DNA of 64,000 nt from Acidiferrimicrobium sp. IK. Its GTDB lineage: Bacteria > Actinomycetota > Acidimicrobiia > Acidimicrobiales > Palsa-688. The position numbers and the translations under genes were made by a program. This document shows positions 40,712 to 52,843 of the stretch, in pieces. The notes beneath the pieces are model-generated. The model was not told the DNA's origin and did not search any database. It saw only the letters and a program-made list of their open reading frames with translations. How positions within the stretch are numbered: the first letter of the stretch is position 1; each line of letters begins with the position of its first letter. The stretch is from positions 186,001 to 250,000 of the forward strand of contig NZ_JAIMCB010000005.1 in assembly GCF_025499425.1 (NCBI RefSeq), given 5' to 3'.

Positions 40712-40743
40712 CCCGAAACCGGCCGCGAGAGGAGGAGATACAC

Positions 40744-40950
40744 ATGGCAACAGGAACCGTTAAATGGTTCAACGGCGACAAGGGCTTCGGATTCATCACT
40801 CAAGATGACGGGGGCCCGGACGTCTTTGTTCACTTCAGCGCCATCTCCGGGGGCGGCTTCCGCAACCTGGAGGAAGGCCAGAAGGTCGCGTTCGAGACGA
40901 CCCAGGGTCCCAAGGGACTCCAGGCCGCCGACGTTCGCGCCGCCGGCTAG
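40744..40950 (+). CDS. cspA: Cold-shock protein (CspA family)
   Basis: 68 residues with [20 protein letters not shown] (RNP1) and [10 protein letters not shown] (RNP2), an intact nucleic-acid-binding beta barrel. It acts as an RNA chaperone. The ATG follows GAGAGGAGGAGATACAC, one of the best ribosome binding sites in the window, which suggests high expression. It stands alone between the methyltransferase pair and priA. Confidence 0.97.
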   Translation: MATGTVKWFNGDKGFGFITQDDGGPDVFVHFSAISGGGFRNLEEGQKVAFETTQGPKGLQAADVRAAG

Positions 40951-41014
40951 CCGGCGTCCACCACGATCCGCCGGCGCGGAGCGGCCTGTACGCTCCCCGC
41001 CGGACCGGTTCGCC

Positions 41015-41033
41015 CGCCGCTGACGCGGCGTTT
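41015..41033 (+). terminator. Probable terminator after cspA
   Basis: CGCCGC (41015-41020), loop TGAC, GCGGCG (41025-41030), then TTTCCTC. The stem is short and the T-run is brief, so efficiency is uncertain. A second hairpin, GGCGCC/GGCGCC, follows near 41045-41062 and may help to separate cspA from the convergent priA. Confidence 0.5.
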
Positions 41034-41070
41034 CCTCGGCTGTGGCGCCTTTCGTGGCGCCGGCCGGTAG

Positions 41071-42846
41071 CTACACCCCGCTCGGGTCGACCTCGACGCG
41101 CAGCCGGCCAGGCCCTCGGGTCACCGAGGCCAGCGCGTCGCAGAGCACCCGGTGGTCGGGTCCCCGAACGACCCACCTGTCGCGGTCGGGGCCGAGGACC
41201 TCTACTGGCGCGCCCCGCAGGGCTTGGAGCCCGGCCGCGTAGCCGGCGGCGCCCGGGCCGCTCACCACCGCCAGGGCGCTGACCGGTGGTAGACGCAGCG
41301 CGGCGCGCAGCGGAGCGTCGTGCGCGGCCAGGATCGACGGGTCCCCGGCGACCGCGGCCTTGACCACCGGGTGGTCCGGGAGCCGGGTCTGCACGACGAT
41401 CCTGCCGCTCCCCCGTCGGCGGCCGCCGACCAGGCGCGACGCCCGAGCGAGGAGGGCCAGGGTCTGCTCGCCGGCCCGGTAGCGGGGGGCGAGCAGGTGG
41501 TGGTCGAGGTCCACGAACGCGACGGTGTCGGCCCGCTCCACCCGGTGCAGCACCGCCTCGGTGCCGATCACGACGGGCGTGTCGGGCACCGCCGTCGATG
41601 CTGCGGTGACCTCCCCTACCGGCGCCCCGACCAGCGCCTCGAGCTGCTCGCGGGCCCGGGCCACCCCGATCCGCAGCCGGCGCAGCGACGCCGACCCGCA
41701 CGACGCGCACACGGTGGGCCGCTCGAGCCCGCAGCGGGGGCAGCGCAGCGCCCCGTCGCCGGGTTCGTCGAGGGCGCCGCCGCAGCGTTCGCAGCGGGCC
41801 AGGTCCCCGCACGCGTTGCACGCCAGCAGACGGGCCCGGCCGGTCCGGTTGAGCACGACCAGCGTCCGGCCGCCGCCGCGGGCGACGGCCACCACCCGCT
41901 GCGACCACAGGCCGAGGCGGGGGTCGCTGTCGCGCTGGTCGATGACCTCGACGGGGGCCCACCCGTGGCGCTCCGCCGCCGGGTCGCCGCTGAGCAGCCG
42001 CGCCGAAGGCGCGCCGGCCGCGGCCAGCAGCTCCAGCGGCGGGCAGGGACTGGTGACCAGGCACGGGACCCCGGCGCGCCGGGCCCGCTCCGCGGCTACC
42101 GCGGTGGCCGACCAGGTCGGCGCCTGCTCCTGCACCAAGGCCTCGTCGTGACCGTCGATCACGACCACCGCGGCTAGGCCGGCGCAGGGCGCCCACGCCG
42201 CGGCCCGGGCGCCGATCACCACGCCGGCGCCGGCCCGGGCTTGAGCCCACTGGCCGGGGAGGAGGGCGACGTCGGCGCCGGCGCGCCGCAGCCGACCGGC
42301 GAGCACCGACGCCCTCAGGTGGGACGGCACGACCACCAGCGTCGGGCCGCGCTGGGCGACCGCGGCGACGACCGGGGTCAAGTCGGTGGCCGGCCCGAGC
42401 CGGGCCACGGTCAGCGCGCCGGGTTCAAGCACGGACACGTCGACCGGCAGCGACGCCCCCGGCGGCGGCGCCGGGGCCCGCAGCCGCGGCGCCGGCAGGG
42501 CGGTCACGGCCAGGTCAGGCGACGCGGTGGCCATCGCCCAAGCCCGCCGGCCGGCCCACCGCCACGCGGCCCAGCCGGCCAGCTCGAGCAGGTCGGCGGC
42601 GGGGCCGACGCCTCGAACCTTGCGGACCGGCTGCATCGTCACGCCGTCGGGCGGGGTGACGCCGGTGGCCACCACCCACCCCCCGACCCGCCGGCCGTGC
42701 AGGTCGACGCGCACCATGGTCCCGACCGCGACCCGGGTCGCGTCGCGGTCGGCGACCAGGTAGTCGAACTCCTTGTCGATGGCCGCCACGTCGGGGGCGA
42801 CGCGCACCACCGTCGCCCCGGGCCGGGACGGAACCCCGCTGGTCAC
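41071..42846 (-). CDS. priA: Primosomal protein N' (PriA), helicase-dead actinobacterial form
   Basis: 591 residues. The N-terminal 3'-DNA-binding domain (VRVAPDVAAIDKEFDYLV; VGTMVRVDLHGRRVGGWVV) and the zinc site (CNACGDLARCERCGG; CPRCGLERPTVCASCG, eight Cys) are kept. The helicase core has lost function: no GxGKT/S Walker A is present, and the DEAH box is replaced by VIDGHDEALV. Family members elsewhere are about 730 residues and ATP-dependent. Mycobacterial PriA is also annotated as a probable, degenerate N'. It may still nucleate replication restart. It lies downstream of metK in the same direction. Confidence 0.9.
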   Translation of the reverse strand: MTSGVPSRPGATVVRVAPDVAAIDKEFDYLVADRDATRVAVGTMVRVDLHGRRVGGWVVATGVTPPDGVTMQPVRKVRGVGPAADLLELAGWAAWRWAGRRAWAMATASPDLAVTALPAPRLRAPAPPPGASLPVDVSVLEPGALTVARLGPATDLTPVVAAVAQRGPTLVVVPSHLRASVLAGRLRRAGADVALLPGQWAQARAGAGVVIGARAAAWAPCAGLAAVVVIDGHDEALVQEQAPTWSATAVAAERARRAGVPCLVTSPCPPLELLAAAGAPSARLLSGDPAAERHGWAPVEVIDQRDSDPRLGLWSQRVVAVARGGGRTLVVLNRTGRARLLACNACGDLARCERCGGALDEPGDGALRCPRCGLERPTVCASCGSASLRRLRIGVARAREQLEALVGAPVGEVTAASTAVPDTPVVIGTEAVLHRVERADTVAFVDLDHHLLAPRYRAGEQTLALLARASRLVGGRRRGSGRIVVQTRLPDHPVVKAAVAGDPSILAAHDAPLRAALRLPPVSALAVVSGPGAAGYAAGLQALRGAPVEVLGPDRDRWVVRGPDHRVLCDALASVTRGPGRLRVEVDPSGV

Positions 42847-42904
42847 AACCGGCAGGCCTCGAGGCGGGCGGCTCGCGGACCGCGGCGCCTCGGACCGGTC
42901 GGGG

Positions 42905-44098
42905 TTAGAGGCCGAGCGCGCTGCGGACGTCGTCGAGCTTGCTGGTCTGCTCCCAGGTGAACTCCTTGTCGGAGCGCCCGAAGTGGCCGTAGGCGGCGGT
43001 CTTGCGGTAGATCGGCCGGCGCAGGTCCAGCTCCTTGATGATCGCCGCGGGTCGCAGGTCGAACACCTCGCGTACCGCCGCGGTGATCTTGGCCGGGTCG
43101 ACGGTCTCGGTGCCGAACGTGTCGACCATGATCGACACCGGCTGCGCCACGCCGATGGCGTACGCCACTTGGATCTCGCAGCGGCGGGCGGCGCCGGCGG
43201 CCACGATGTGCTTGGCCACCCATCGAGCGGCGTACGCCGCGGACCGGTCCACCTTCGAGGGGTCCTTGCCGGAGAACGCCCCGCCGCCGTGGCGGGCGGA
43301 GCCGCCGTAGGTGTCGACGATGATCTTGCGGCCGGTGAGGCCGGCGTCGGCGTGCGGTCCGCCGAGCTCGAACTTCCCGGTCGGGTTGGCCAGGATCTGG
43401 TAGCCGTCGTCGGCGAAGCGGGCCGGGACGATCGGGGTGATGACGTGGTCGCGCAGGTCCGGCTTGAGGAGCGTCTCGAGGTCCACCGTCGGGGCGTGCT
43501 GGGAGGAGATCAGCACCGTCTTCAACTTGACCGGCCGGCCGTCCTCGTACTCGAAGCTGACCTGGGTCTTGCCGTCGGGGCGCAGGTACGGCAGGACCCC
43601 GGCCTTGCGGACCTGCGACAGGCGCTGCGACAGGCGGTGGGCCAGCCAGATCGGCATCGGCATCAAGTCGTCGGTCTCGTCGCAGGCGTAGCCGAACATC
43701 ATCCCCTGGTCGCCGGCGCCCTGCGCGTTGAGGATGTCCTCGCCGCTGGTACCGGAACGGACCTCGAACGCGGTGTCGACGCCCTGGGCGATGTCGGGCG
43801 ACTGGGTGCCGATGGACACCGTGACCCCGCAGGTGGTGCCGTCGAAGCCCATCGCGGAGCTGGTGTAGCCGATGTCGGTGATTACGTCGCGGACCAGTTT
43901 GGGGATCTCGACGTAGGCGGTGGTGGTGATCTCACCGGCGACGACCACCAGTCCGGTGGTGAGCAGCGTCTCGCAGGCCACCCGCGCCGTGGGATCCTCG
44001 GTGAGGATGGCGTCGAGCACGGCGTCGGAGATCTGGTCGGCCATCTTGTCGGGATGGCCCTCGGTGACCGACTCCGAGGTGAAGGTGAATCTGCTCAC
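42905..44098 (-). CDS. metK: S-adenosylmethionine synthase
   Basis: 397 residues from GTG 44098, overlapping the coaBC stop (GTGA). It makes SAM from methionine and [44 protein letters not shown] and the glycine-rich [22 protein letters not shown] loop are the two family signatures. It supplies SAM to the several methyltransferases in the window. No SAM riboswitch is seen because the gene is internal. Confidence 0.97.
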   Translation of the reverse strand: MSRFTFTSESVTEGHPDKMADQISDAVLDAILTEDPTARVACETLLTTGLVVVAGEITTTAYVEIPKLVRDVITDIGYTSSAMGFDGTTCGVTVSIGTQSPDIAQGVDTAFEVRSGTSGEDILNAQGAGDQGMMFGYACDETDDLMPMPIWLAHRLSQRLSQVRKAGVLPYLRPDGKTQVSFEYEDGRPVKLKTVLISSQHAPTVDLETLLKPDLRDHVITPIVPARFADDGYQILANPTGKFELGGPHADAGLTGRKIIVDTYGGSARHGGGAFSGKDPSKVDRSAAYAARWVAKHIVAAGAARRCEIQVAYAIGVAQPVSIMVDTFGTETVDPAKITAAVREVFDLRPAAIIKELDLRRPIYRKTAAYGHFGRSDKEFTWEQTSKLDDVRSALGL

Positions 44099-45351
44099 GT
44101 CAGCTCCTTGCTGGTGTGTGGAGGAGGTGGAGAAAGGTGGGCGGCGATGGCGTCGACCACCGCGGCGGCGACGGCCGTCTTGGTGGTGAGGGCCACGTCG
44201 GTGACCGACCCGTCGGCACCGACGATGAGCACCTCGTTGGTGTCGTGGGAAAAACCGACGCCGGGCTGCCCGACGTCGTTGGCGACCACCAAGTCGACGT
44301 GCTTGGACGCCAGCTTCCGGCGGGCCGCGGCCAGGAGGGCGTCGCGCCCGCCGGCGGTCTCGGCCGCGAAGCCGACCAGCAGCTGCCCGGCGACGGGCGC
44401 CGCGCCGAGGCCGGCGAGGATGTCGGGGGTCGCCTCGAGGATGACGTCGGGGACGCCGTCGCCCTTTTTGATCTTGGTGGCGGCCTGGGCCTTCGGGCGG
44501 AAATCGGCCACCGCGGCGGCCATGACCACCACGTGGGCGCCGGCCCGCTGGGCGCCGACCGCGGCTTGCATCTCCGCGGCGGTCTCCACCCGCAGCACCT
44601 CGGCGCCGGGCGGCGCCGGGCGGTCGGTGGTGGTGACCAGCACGACGTGCGCGCCGCGGGCGGCCAGCTCGTCGGCCACCGCGTGCCCTTGCTTGCCCGA
44701 GGACCGGTTGCCGATGAAGCGGACCGGGTCGATCGGCTCGCGGGTGCCGCCGGCGGTGACCACCGCCCGCACTCCCGCCAGCGACAGGCGCGACGCCAAG
44801 ACTGCGCCGGCCGCGTCGACGATGGTGTCGGGCGCGGCCAGGCGGCCGGTGCCGGCGTCTCCGCCGGCCAGGCGGCCGGCCTCCGGCTCGACCACGTGCA
44901 CGCCGCGGCGGCGGAGGGTGGCGAGGTTGTCGACCACCGAGGGGTGCTCCCACATCTCGGTGTGCATGGCCGGGCAGACCACCACCGGGGCCCGGGTGGC
45001 GATCAGGGTGGCGGTGAGCAGGTCGGAGGACAACCCCGCGGCGTACGCCGCGAGGACCCGGGCTGTCGCCGGGACCACGATGATCAGGTCGGCGCGCTGG
45101 CCCAGACGGGTGTGGGGGATCGGCTCGGGGCCGTCGTAGAGCGAGGTCCGGGCCGGCTCGGACGCCAGCGCGGAGAACGTCAGCGCACCGACGAAGCGGG
45201 TCGCGCCCTGCGTCAGGACCGGGGAGACGTGAGCTCCCGCGTCCATCAGGCGGCGGCACACCTCGACCGCCTTGTAGGCGGCGATCCCGCCGGAGACGCC
45301 GAGCACCACCCGGGCGCCGCGCAGCGCCTCGCGGCGGTCAGTGGTGGCCAT
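44095..45351 (-). CDS. coaBC: Bifunctional phosphopantothenoylcysteine decarboxylase/synthetase
   Basis: 418 residues. The CoaC half is a flavoprotein ([39 protein letters not shown]). Its substrate motif reads [12 protein letters not shown], where most bacteria have PxMN. The CoaB half has [21 protein letters not shown] and ATKIKKGDG for CTP and Mg binding. It performs two steps of coenzyme A synthesis. It lies between rpoZ and metK, as in other Actinobacteria. Confidence 0.96.
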   Translation of the reverse strand: MATTDRREALRGARVVLGVSGGIAAYKAVEVCRRLMDAGAHVSPVLTQGATRFVGALTFSALASEPARTSLYDGPEPIPHTRLGQRADLIIVVPATARVLAAYAAGLSSDLLTATLIATRAPVVVCPAMHTEMWEHPSVVDNLATLRRRGVHVVEPEAGRLAGGDAGTGRLAAPDTIVDAAGAVLASRLSLAGVRAVVTAGGTREPIDPVRFIGNRSSGKQGHAVADELAARGAHVVLVTTTDRPAPPGAEVLRVETAAEMQAAVGAQRAGAHVVVMAAAVADFRPKAQAATKIKKGDGVPDVILEATPDILAGLGAAPVAGQLLVGFAAETAGGRDALLAAARRKLASKHVDLVVANDVGQPGVGFSHDTNEVLIVGADGSVTDVALTTKTAVAAAVVDAIAAHLSPPPPHTSKELT

Positions 45352-45393
45352 GCCGGGGGCGCTGCGGTCGGTCGGGGGGACGCCCCGAGCGGC

Positions 45394-45684
45394 CTACTGC
45401 TCCTCGCCTTCGGCGGCCTCGCCGGCGCGCTCCTCGTCGGTCGGGCGGTGGTAGGTGATCTTCGCCGCCGCCACCTCCTCGAGGGCGATCGACAGCGGCT
45501 TGCGGGACACCGACGTGACCTGCGGCGGCACGATGGTGCCGAGGCCCTCGCCGAGCTGGTTGAAGTAGGAGTTGATCTGACGTCCACGCATGGCGGCCAG
45601 GGTCACGAGGGTGAACTTGGAGTCGACCCGCTCGAGCAGGCTCTCGACGGGCGGGTCCATCATCGTGGGGCGGCGTTCGGCCAT
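45394..45684 (-). CDS. rpoZ: DNA-directed RNA polymerase omega subunit
   Basis: 96 residues from ATG 45684. A GTG four codons earlier is possible but would overlap its own GGAG site. The core DPPVESLLERVDSKFTLVTLAAMRGRQINSY and KPLSIALEEVAAAKI is the omega fold that clamps the beta-prime C-terminus and aids assembly. The tail is acidic. It follows gmk by about 20 bases. Confidence 0.93.
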   Translation of the reverse strand: MAERRPTMMDPPVESLLERVDSKFTLVTLAAMRGRQINSYFNQLGEGLGTIVPPQVTSVSRKPLSIALEEVAAAKITYHRPTDEERAGEAAEGEEQ

Positions 45685-45705
45685 GTGGGGGGTCACTCCG
45701 TCGTG

Positions 45706-46269
45706 TCAGGTGCTCGGGGAAGCGGGCGGTTGGGCGCGGTGCTTTGAAAGTATACCTGCGACCTCGGCCGCGGCCCGGTCCACCTGGTCGTTGACCACCA
45801 CATGGTCGGCGATGGCCCGGCCCCGCCGCTCCTCCTCGGCCCCGACCGCGACCCGCCGGCGGATGCTCTTCTCGTCGTCGCCGCGGCTGCGCATCCGGGC
45901 TTCTTGCTCCTCGGGCGACGGGGCCACGATCAGCACCAGCACCGCGTCGGGGAAGCGTTGCTTGACCTGCCCGGCCCCGTCCAGCTCGATCTCGAGCAGG
46001 ACATCACGCCCCGCCGGCGGGTCAGGCAGCGGGGTTCCGTACAGGCGGCCGTTGCCGGGGAACTCGGTCCACTCCAAGAAACCGTGGTCCTCGACGCGGC
46101 GCATGAAGGTGTCGCGGTCGACGAAGACGTACGCGTCCGCCGGCTCGCCGGGGCGGCGGGCCCGGGTGGTCCACGAGCGCGACAGCCACAAGCGGTCGTC
46201 GAGGTCGAGCAGGCGGTCGACGACGGTGCCTTTGCCGACGCCGCCCGGCCCCGACACGATGAGGATCAG
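45706..46269 (-). CDS. gmk: Guanylate kinase, apparent CTG start
   Basis: 187 residues if started at the CTG (46269). It phosphorylates GMP to GDP. The P-loop is SGPGGVGKGT, the GMP-binding region has SRSWTTRARRPGEPADAYVF and EWTEFPGNGRLYGTP, and the lid has RSRGDDEKSIRRRV. The first ordinary start is GTG 46257, which would begin the protein at the P-loop and delete the first beta strand (LILIVSG) that every P-loop kinase needs. The CTG restores that strand. The gene starts 10 bases after the mihF stop. Confidence 0.9.
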   Translation of the reverse strand: MILIVSGPGGVGKGTVVDRLLDLDDRLWLSRSWTTRARRPGEPADAYVFVDRDTFMRRVEDHGFLEWTEFPGNGRLYGTPLPDPPAGRDVLLEIELDGAGQVKQRFPDAVLVLIVAPSPEEQEARMRSRGDDEKSIRRRVAVGAEEERRGRAIADHVVVNDQVDRAAAEVAGILSKHRAQPPASPST

Positions 46270-46279
46270 GAGAGGAGCC

Positions 46280-46594
46280 TCAGGCCAGCTTCTCGAACAG
46301 CTTCTTGCGCTGCTGGTCGCCGAGGCCCTGGAGGCGGCGGGTCTCGCTGATCCCGACCTCCTCCATCAGACGCCGGGCCTTGACCTTGCCGAGGCCGGGA
46401 AGCGACTCGAGAACGGCGAGCACCTTCATCTTGCCGACCGTCTCGTCATTCGCGGCCTGGTCGAGAAGCTCCTTCAGGGTCAAGGACCCCATCTTCAGCT
46501 TCTCTTTCAGCTCTGCGCGCAACCGACGGGCCGCGGCGGCCTTCTCCAGGGCGGCCTGCCGTTGGTCGGGTGACAGTGCGGGAGGCAGCGGCAT
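46280..46594 (-). CDS. mihF: Actinobacterial integration host factor (mIHF)
   Basis: 104 residues from ATG 46594. MPLPPALSPDQRQAALEKAAAARRLRAELKEKLKMG is the long N-terminal helix, and ESLPGLGKVKARRLMEEVGI forms the helix-hairpin-helix-like H2TH DNA-binding region. This family is restricted to Actinobacteria, bends DNA and is essential in mycobacteria. It supports the taxonomic call. It sits between pyrF and gmk exactly as in mycobacteria. Confidence 0.96.
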   Translation of the reverse strand: MPLPPALSPDQRQAALEKAAAARRLRAELKEKLKMGSLTLKELLDQAANDETVGKMKVLAVLESLPGLGKVKARRLMEEVGISETRRLQGLGDQQRKKLFEKLA

Positions 46595-46656
46595 TGGGGC
46601 ACCATAGCGCGAGGGGCGGGGGGCGTTTCGTCCCGGCGGCGCAAGGTTGGGGAGGG

Positions 46657-47367
46657 TCAGGCCCCCGCGGCGGCCATCTCCGCGGTCAGCGCGACGGCCG
46701 CGGCCTCCCGGTCGGGGGCGGCGGTCACTGCCCGGCCGACGACGAGCAGGTCGGCGCCGGCCGCGAACGCCTGCTCGGGGGTGGCGGCCCGGCTCTGATC
46801 GTCGGAGGGCACCCCCACCGGGCGGATGCCGGGCACCACCGCGAGCAGGTTGGGGGCCAGGCTCTTCGCCTCCCGCACGTCGCCCGCCGCGCACACGACG
46901 CCGGCGCAGCGGGCCTCCGAAGCCACCGCCACCCGCTTGCCGAGGATGTGGGGCGGCGCGTCGGCGTCGCTGGTGAGGATGGTCACCGCCAGGGCCCTGG
47001 GTGTCTCCAGGCCGGCTCGCGCCGCGCCCTCCGACAGGCCCTCCACCCCGGCTCGCAGCATCGGCGTGCCGGCGAAGGCGTGCATGGTCAGGTAGCTCAC
47101 GCCGAGCGCGCCGAGAACCCTCGACGCCTTCTCGACCGTCGTCGGGATGTCCGCCAGCTTGAGGTCGAGGAACACCCGGTAGCCGTCGTCGATCATCGTC
47201 TGGACGACCGCCGGGCCGGCCGCGCTGAACAGCTCGAGCCCGATCTTGACGGTGCCGAACCAGGGGCGCAGCTGCAGGGCGAGGCGCTGGGCGGCGACCA
47301 CGTCGTCGACGTCGAGGGCGAGCGCCAGGCGGTCCCTGACGGAGGGGGCTACGGCATCAGCGGCCAT
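46657..47367 (-). CDS. pyrF: Orotidine 5'-phosphate decarboxylase
   Basis: 236 residues. TIM barrel with LALALDVDDVVAAQRL, the catalytic Lys-Asp network in FLDLKLADIPTTVEKA, and the phosphate loop VVPGIRPVG. This is the PyrF group I type found in proteobacteria and firmicutes; mycobacterial PyrF belongs to a different group. It makes UMP, the last step of de novo pyrimidine synthesis. The start overlaps the pyrD end by 11 bases. Confidence 0.95.
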   Translation of the reverse strand: MAADAVAPSVRDRLALALDVDDVVAAQRLALQLRPWFGTVKIGLELFSAAGPAVVQTMIDDGYRVFLDLKLADIPTTVEKASRVLGALGVSYLTMHAFAGTPMLRAGVEGLSEGAARAGLETPRALAVTILTSDADAPPHILGKRVAVASEARCAGVVCAAGDVREAKSLAPNLLAVVPGIRPVGVPSDDQSRAATPEQAFAAGADLLVVGRAVTAAPDREAAAVALTAEMAAAGA

Positions 47368-48334
47368 GGGCTCTTCCTATCAGGTCCGACACCTTGCCCA
47401 CCCCGTGACGGCGGCACCACTCGGTCAGCTCGGCGAGCACCCGCGCCGCGGCGGCCGGCTCGGCGAACGACGCGGTGCCGACCTCCACCGCGTCGGCGCC
47501 GGCGGCGAGCAGCTCGGCGGCGTCGACCCCCCGGCTGACGCCGCCGACGCCGATGATCGCCGCGGCGGGGAACGCGGCGCGGCACTCGAACACGGCTCGC
47601 ACGGCCACCGGGTGGATGGCCGGCCCCGACAGGCCGCCGCCGCCGTTGCCGAGCCGGGGACGGCCGGTGGCCGGGTCGATGGCCATGCCCATCACCGTGT
47701 TGATGAGGGTCAGGGCCGCCGCGCCGGCGTCGAGGACCGGCCCGGCGATGGCTGTCAGGTCGGTGACGTTGGGGCTGAGCTTGACCCAGAGGGGCAGCCC
47801 GCTGCCGGCCAGCCCTTCGACCGCCGCCGCGGTGACCTCCGCCGCGGCCGCCGGGTCGTGGGCGAACATCCGGCGCCGGTCCTCGACGTTGGGGCAGGAG
47901 ATGTTGGCCTCCACCGCCACCACCGAGGCCGCCCGGGCGGCGCCGATCGCCCCGGCCACGGCGCGGTAGTCCTCGACGCTGAAACCCCAGATGCTGGCCA
48001 CCACCGACGCTCCTGTCGCGGCCAGGGGCGGCAGCTGCTCCTCGAGCCACGCCGCGACGCCGGGGTTTTGCAGGCCGACGGAGTTGAGCATCCCCGACTC
48101 GAGGGGCGCCAGGCGGGGAGGCGGGTTCCCGGCCCACGGGCCGGCGGACACCGACTTGACCACCACCGCGCCGAGCCCGGCCAGGTCCATGTACCCGGCC
48201 AGCTCCGCGCCGTGGCCGGCGGTGCCCGACGCGGTCATGATCGGGTTGGCCAGGCGCAGCGCGCCGACCCGCGTCGAAAGGTCGACCGCAGCGGCGGAGG
48301 GGCGGCGGCCGCCCCGGCGCCCCACTTTCGGCAC
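47357..48334 (-). CDS. pyrD: Dihydroorotate dehydrogenase, class 1B-type catalytic subunit
   Basis: 325 residues, GTG start. It oxidises dihydroorotate to orotate with FMN. NPIMTASGTAGHGAEL, VVKSVSAGPWAGNPPPR, EANISCPNVEDRR with the class 1 catalytic Cys, and LINTVMGMAIDP mark class 1B, not the membrane class 2 enzyme with an N-terminal helix and a catalytic Ser. Class 1B enzymes work with PyrK, an FAD/2Fe-2S protein that passes electrons to NAD. No pyrK lies next to it: the carB stop abuts this gene's start with no gap. Confidence 0.93.
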   Translation of the reverse strand: MPKVGRRGGRRPSAAAVDLSTRVGALRLANPIMTASGTAGHGAELAGYMDLAGLGAVVVKSVSAGPWAGNPPPRLAPLESGMLNSVGLQNPGVAAWLEEQLPPLAATGASVVASIWGFSVEDYRAVAGAIGAARAASVVAVEANISCPNVEDRRRMFAHDPAAAAEVTAAAVEGLAGSGLPLWVKLSPNVTDLTAIAGPVLDAGAAALTLINTVMGMAIDPATGRPRLGNGGGGLSGPAIHPVAVRAVFECRAAFPAAAIIGVGGVSRGVDAAELLAAGADAVEVGTASFAEPAAAARVLAELTEWCRRHGVGKVSDLIGRAHGR

Positions 48335-51637
<3,303 letters not shown>

Positions 51638-52843
51638 TTACGCGCTCCTCTCTCGGTTGTGCAGGCGGCCAAGGGGCGGGCGTCCGGTCTCCATCAAGAT
51701 CCTGAACTCCTCGAACAGGTAGCGGGCGTCGTGGGGGCCGGGCCCGGCCTCCGGGTGGTACTGCACCGAGAACGCCGGCACCTCGCCGCTGGCCAGCCCT
51801 TCGACCACGCCGTCGTTGAGGTTGACGTGGGTGACCTCCGCCCCCTCGAGGCCCTCGGCGCTGACCGCGTAGTTGTGGTTCTGGCTGGTGATCTCGACGG
51901 GGCCGCCGGCCAGGCGCCGCACCGGGTGGTTGCCGCCGTGGTGCCCGAAGGGCAGCTTGAAGGTCCCGGCCCCGAGGGCCTCGCCGAGCAGCTGGTGGCC
52001 GAGGCAGATCCCGAACACCGGCACCTCGCCGAGCAGCCCCTTGATGGCGTCGACTGCGTAGGGCAGCGCTGCGGGGTCGCCCGGGCCGTTGGAGAGGAAC
52101 ACCCCGTCGGGCTTCCGGTCGAGGACCGCGGCGGCGGGGGTGGACGCCGGCACCACCTCGATGGTCGCCATGCGCCCCATCAGCTCGAGCATGGTGCGCT
52201 TGATCCCGAAGTCGTAGGCCACCACCCGGTAGGGGCCGTCCCCGTAGGTGTAGGGCTTCGCGGTAGACACGGTCGCCACCAAGTCGACGCCGTCGGTGCC
52301 CTTCTCGGCGCTCGCCCGGGCCCGCAGCGTCGCCTCGTCGGTCGCGCCGTCGCCCTCGACGGCGCCGAGCGCGGCCGGGCGAGCGCCGGCGTCGCGCAGG
52401 TAGCGGGTGAGGCGGCGGGTGTCGACGCCGGTGATGCCCGCCACGCCGTGGCGGGTCAGGTACGCCTCGAGGCCTTCCTCGGAGCGCCAGTTGCTCGGCC
52501 GGTCGGTGAGCGCCCGGATTACCACGCCCCGGCACGCCGGGGCGGCGCTCTCCGCGTCGGCGGCGTTGACGCCGTAGTTGCCGATGTGGGGGTAGGTGAA
52601 GGTCAGGATCTGCCCGGCGTAGGACGGGTCGGTGATGACCTCCTGGTAGCCGGAGAGGACGGTGTTGAACACCACCTCCCCGGCGGCGACCCCGCCGGTG
52701 GTGGCGGCGCCCATCGCCTCGCCCTCGAAGGTCGTGCCGTCGCCGAAGACCAGCAGGGCCTTCGGGCGCCGTCCCGGTCGGGGGCTTCTCGGTTCGGGGC
52801 TGGTCGGCTCGGGGGAGCTCACCGTTGGGGGTGTCCCTTTCAT
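51638..52843 (-). CDS. carA: Carbamoyl-phosphate synthase small subunit
   Basis: 401 residues from ATG 52843, overlapping the pyrC stop (ATGA). The N-terminal domain (ALLVFGDGTTFEGEAMG; GYQEVITDPSYAGQI) contacts CarB. The glutaminase has the nucleophile elbow PVFGICLGHQLLGEALG with the catalytic Cys, and His-Glu in SVQYHPEAGPGP. It feeds ammonia through a tunnel to CarB, whose gene begins on the next base. The first 25 residues are Ser/Pro-rich and not conserved. Confidence 0.97.
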   Translation of the reverse strand: MKGTPPTVSSPEPTSPEPRSPRPGRRPKALLVFGDGTTFEGEAMGAATTGGVAAGEVVFNTVLSGYQEVITDPSYAGQILTFTYPHIGNYGVNAADAESAAPACRGVVIRALTDRPSNWRSEEGLEAYLTRHGVAGITGVDTRRLTRYLRDAGARPAALGAVEGDGATDEATLRARASAEKGTDGVDLVATVSTAKPYTYGDGPYRVVAYDFGIKRTMLELMGRMATIEVVPASTPAAAVLDRKPDGVFLSNGPGDPAALPYAVDAIKGLLGEVPVFGICLGHQLLGEALGAGTFKLPFGHHGGNHPVRRLAGGPVEITSQNHNYAVSAEGLEGAEVTHVNLNDGVVEGLASGEVPAFSVQYHPEAGPGPHDARYLFEEFRILMETGRPPLGRLHNRERSA

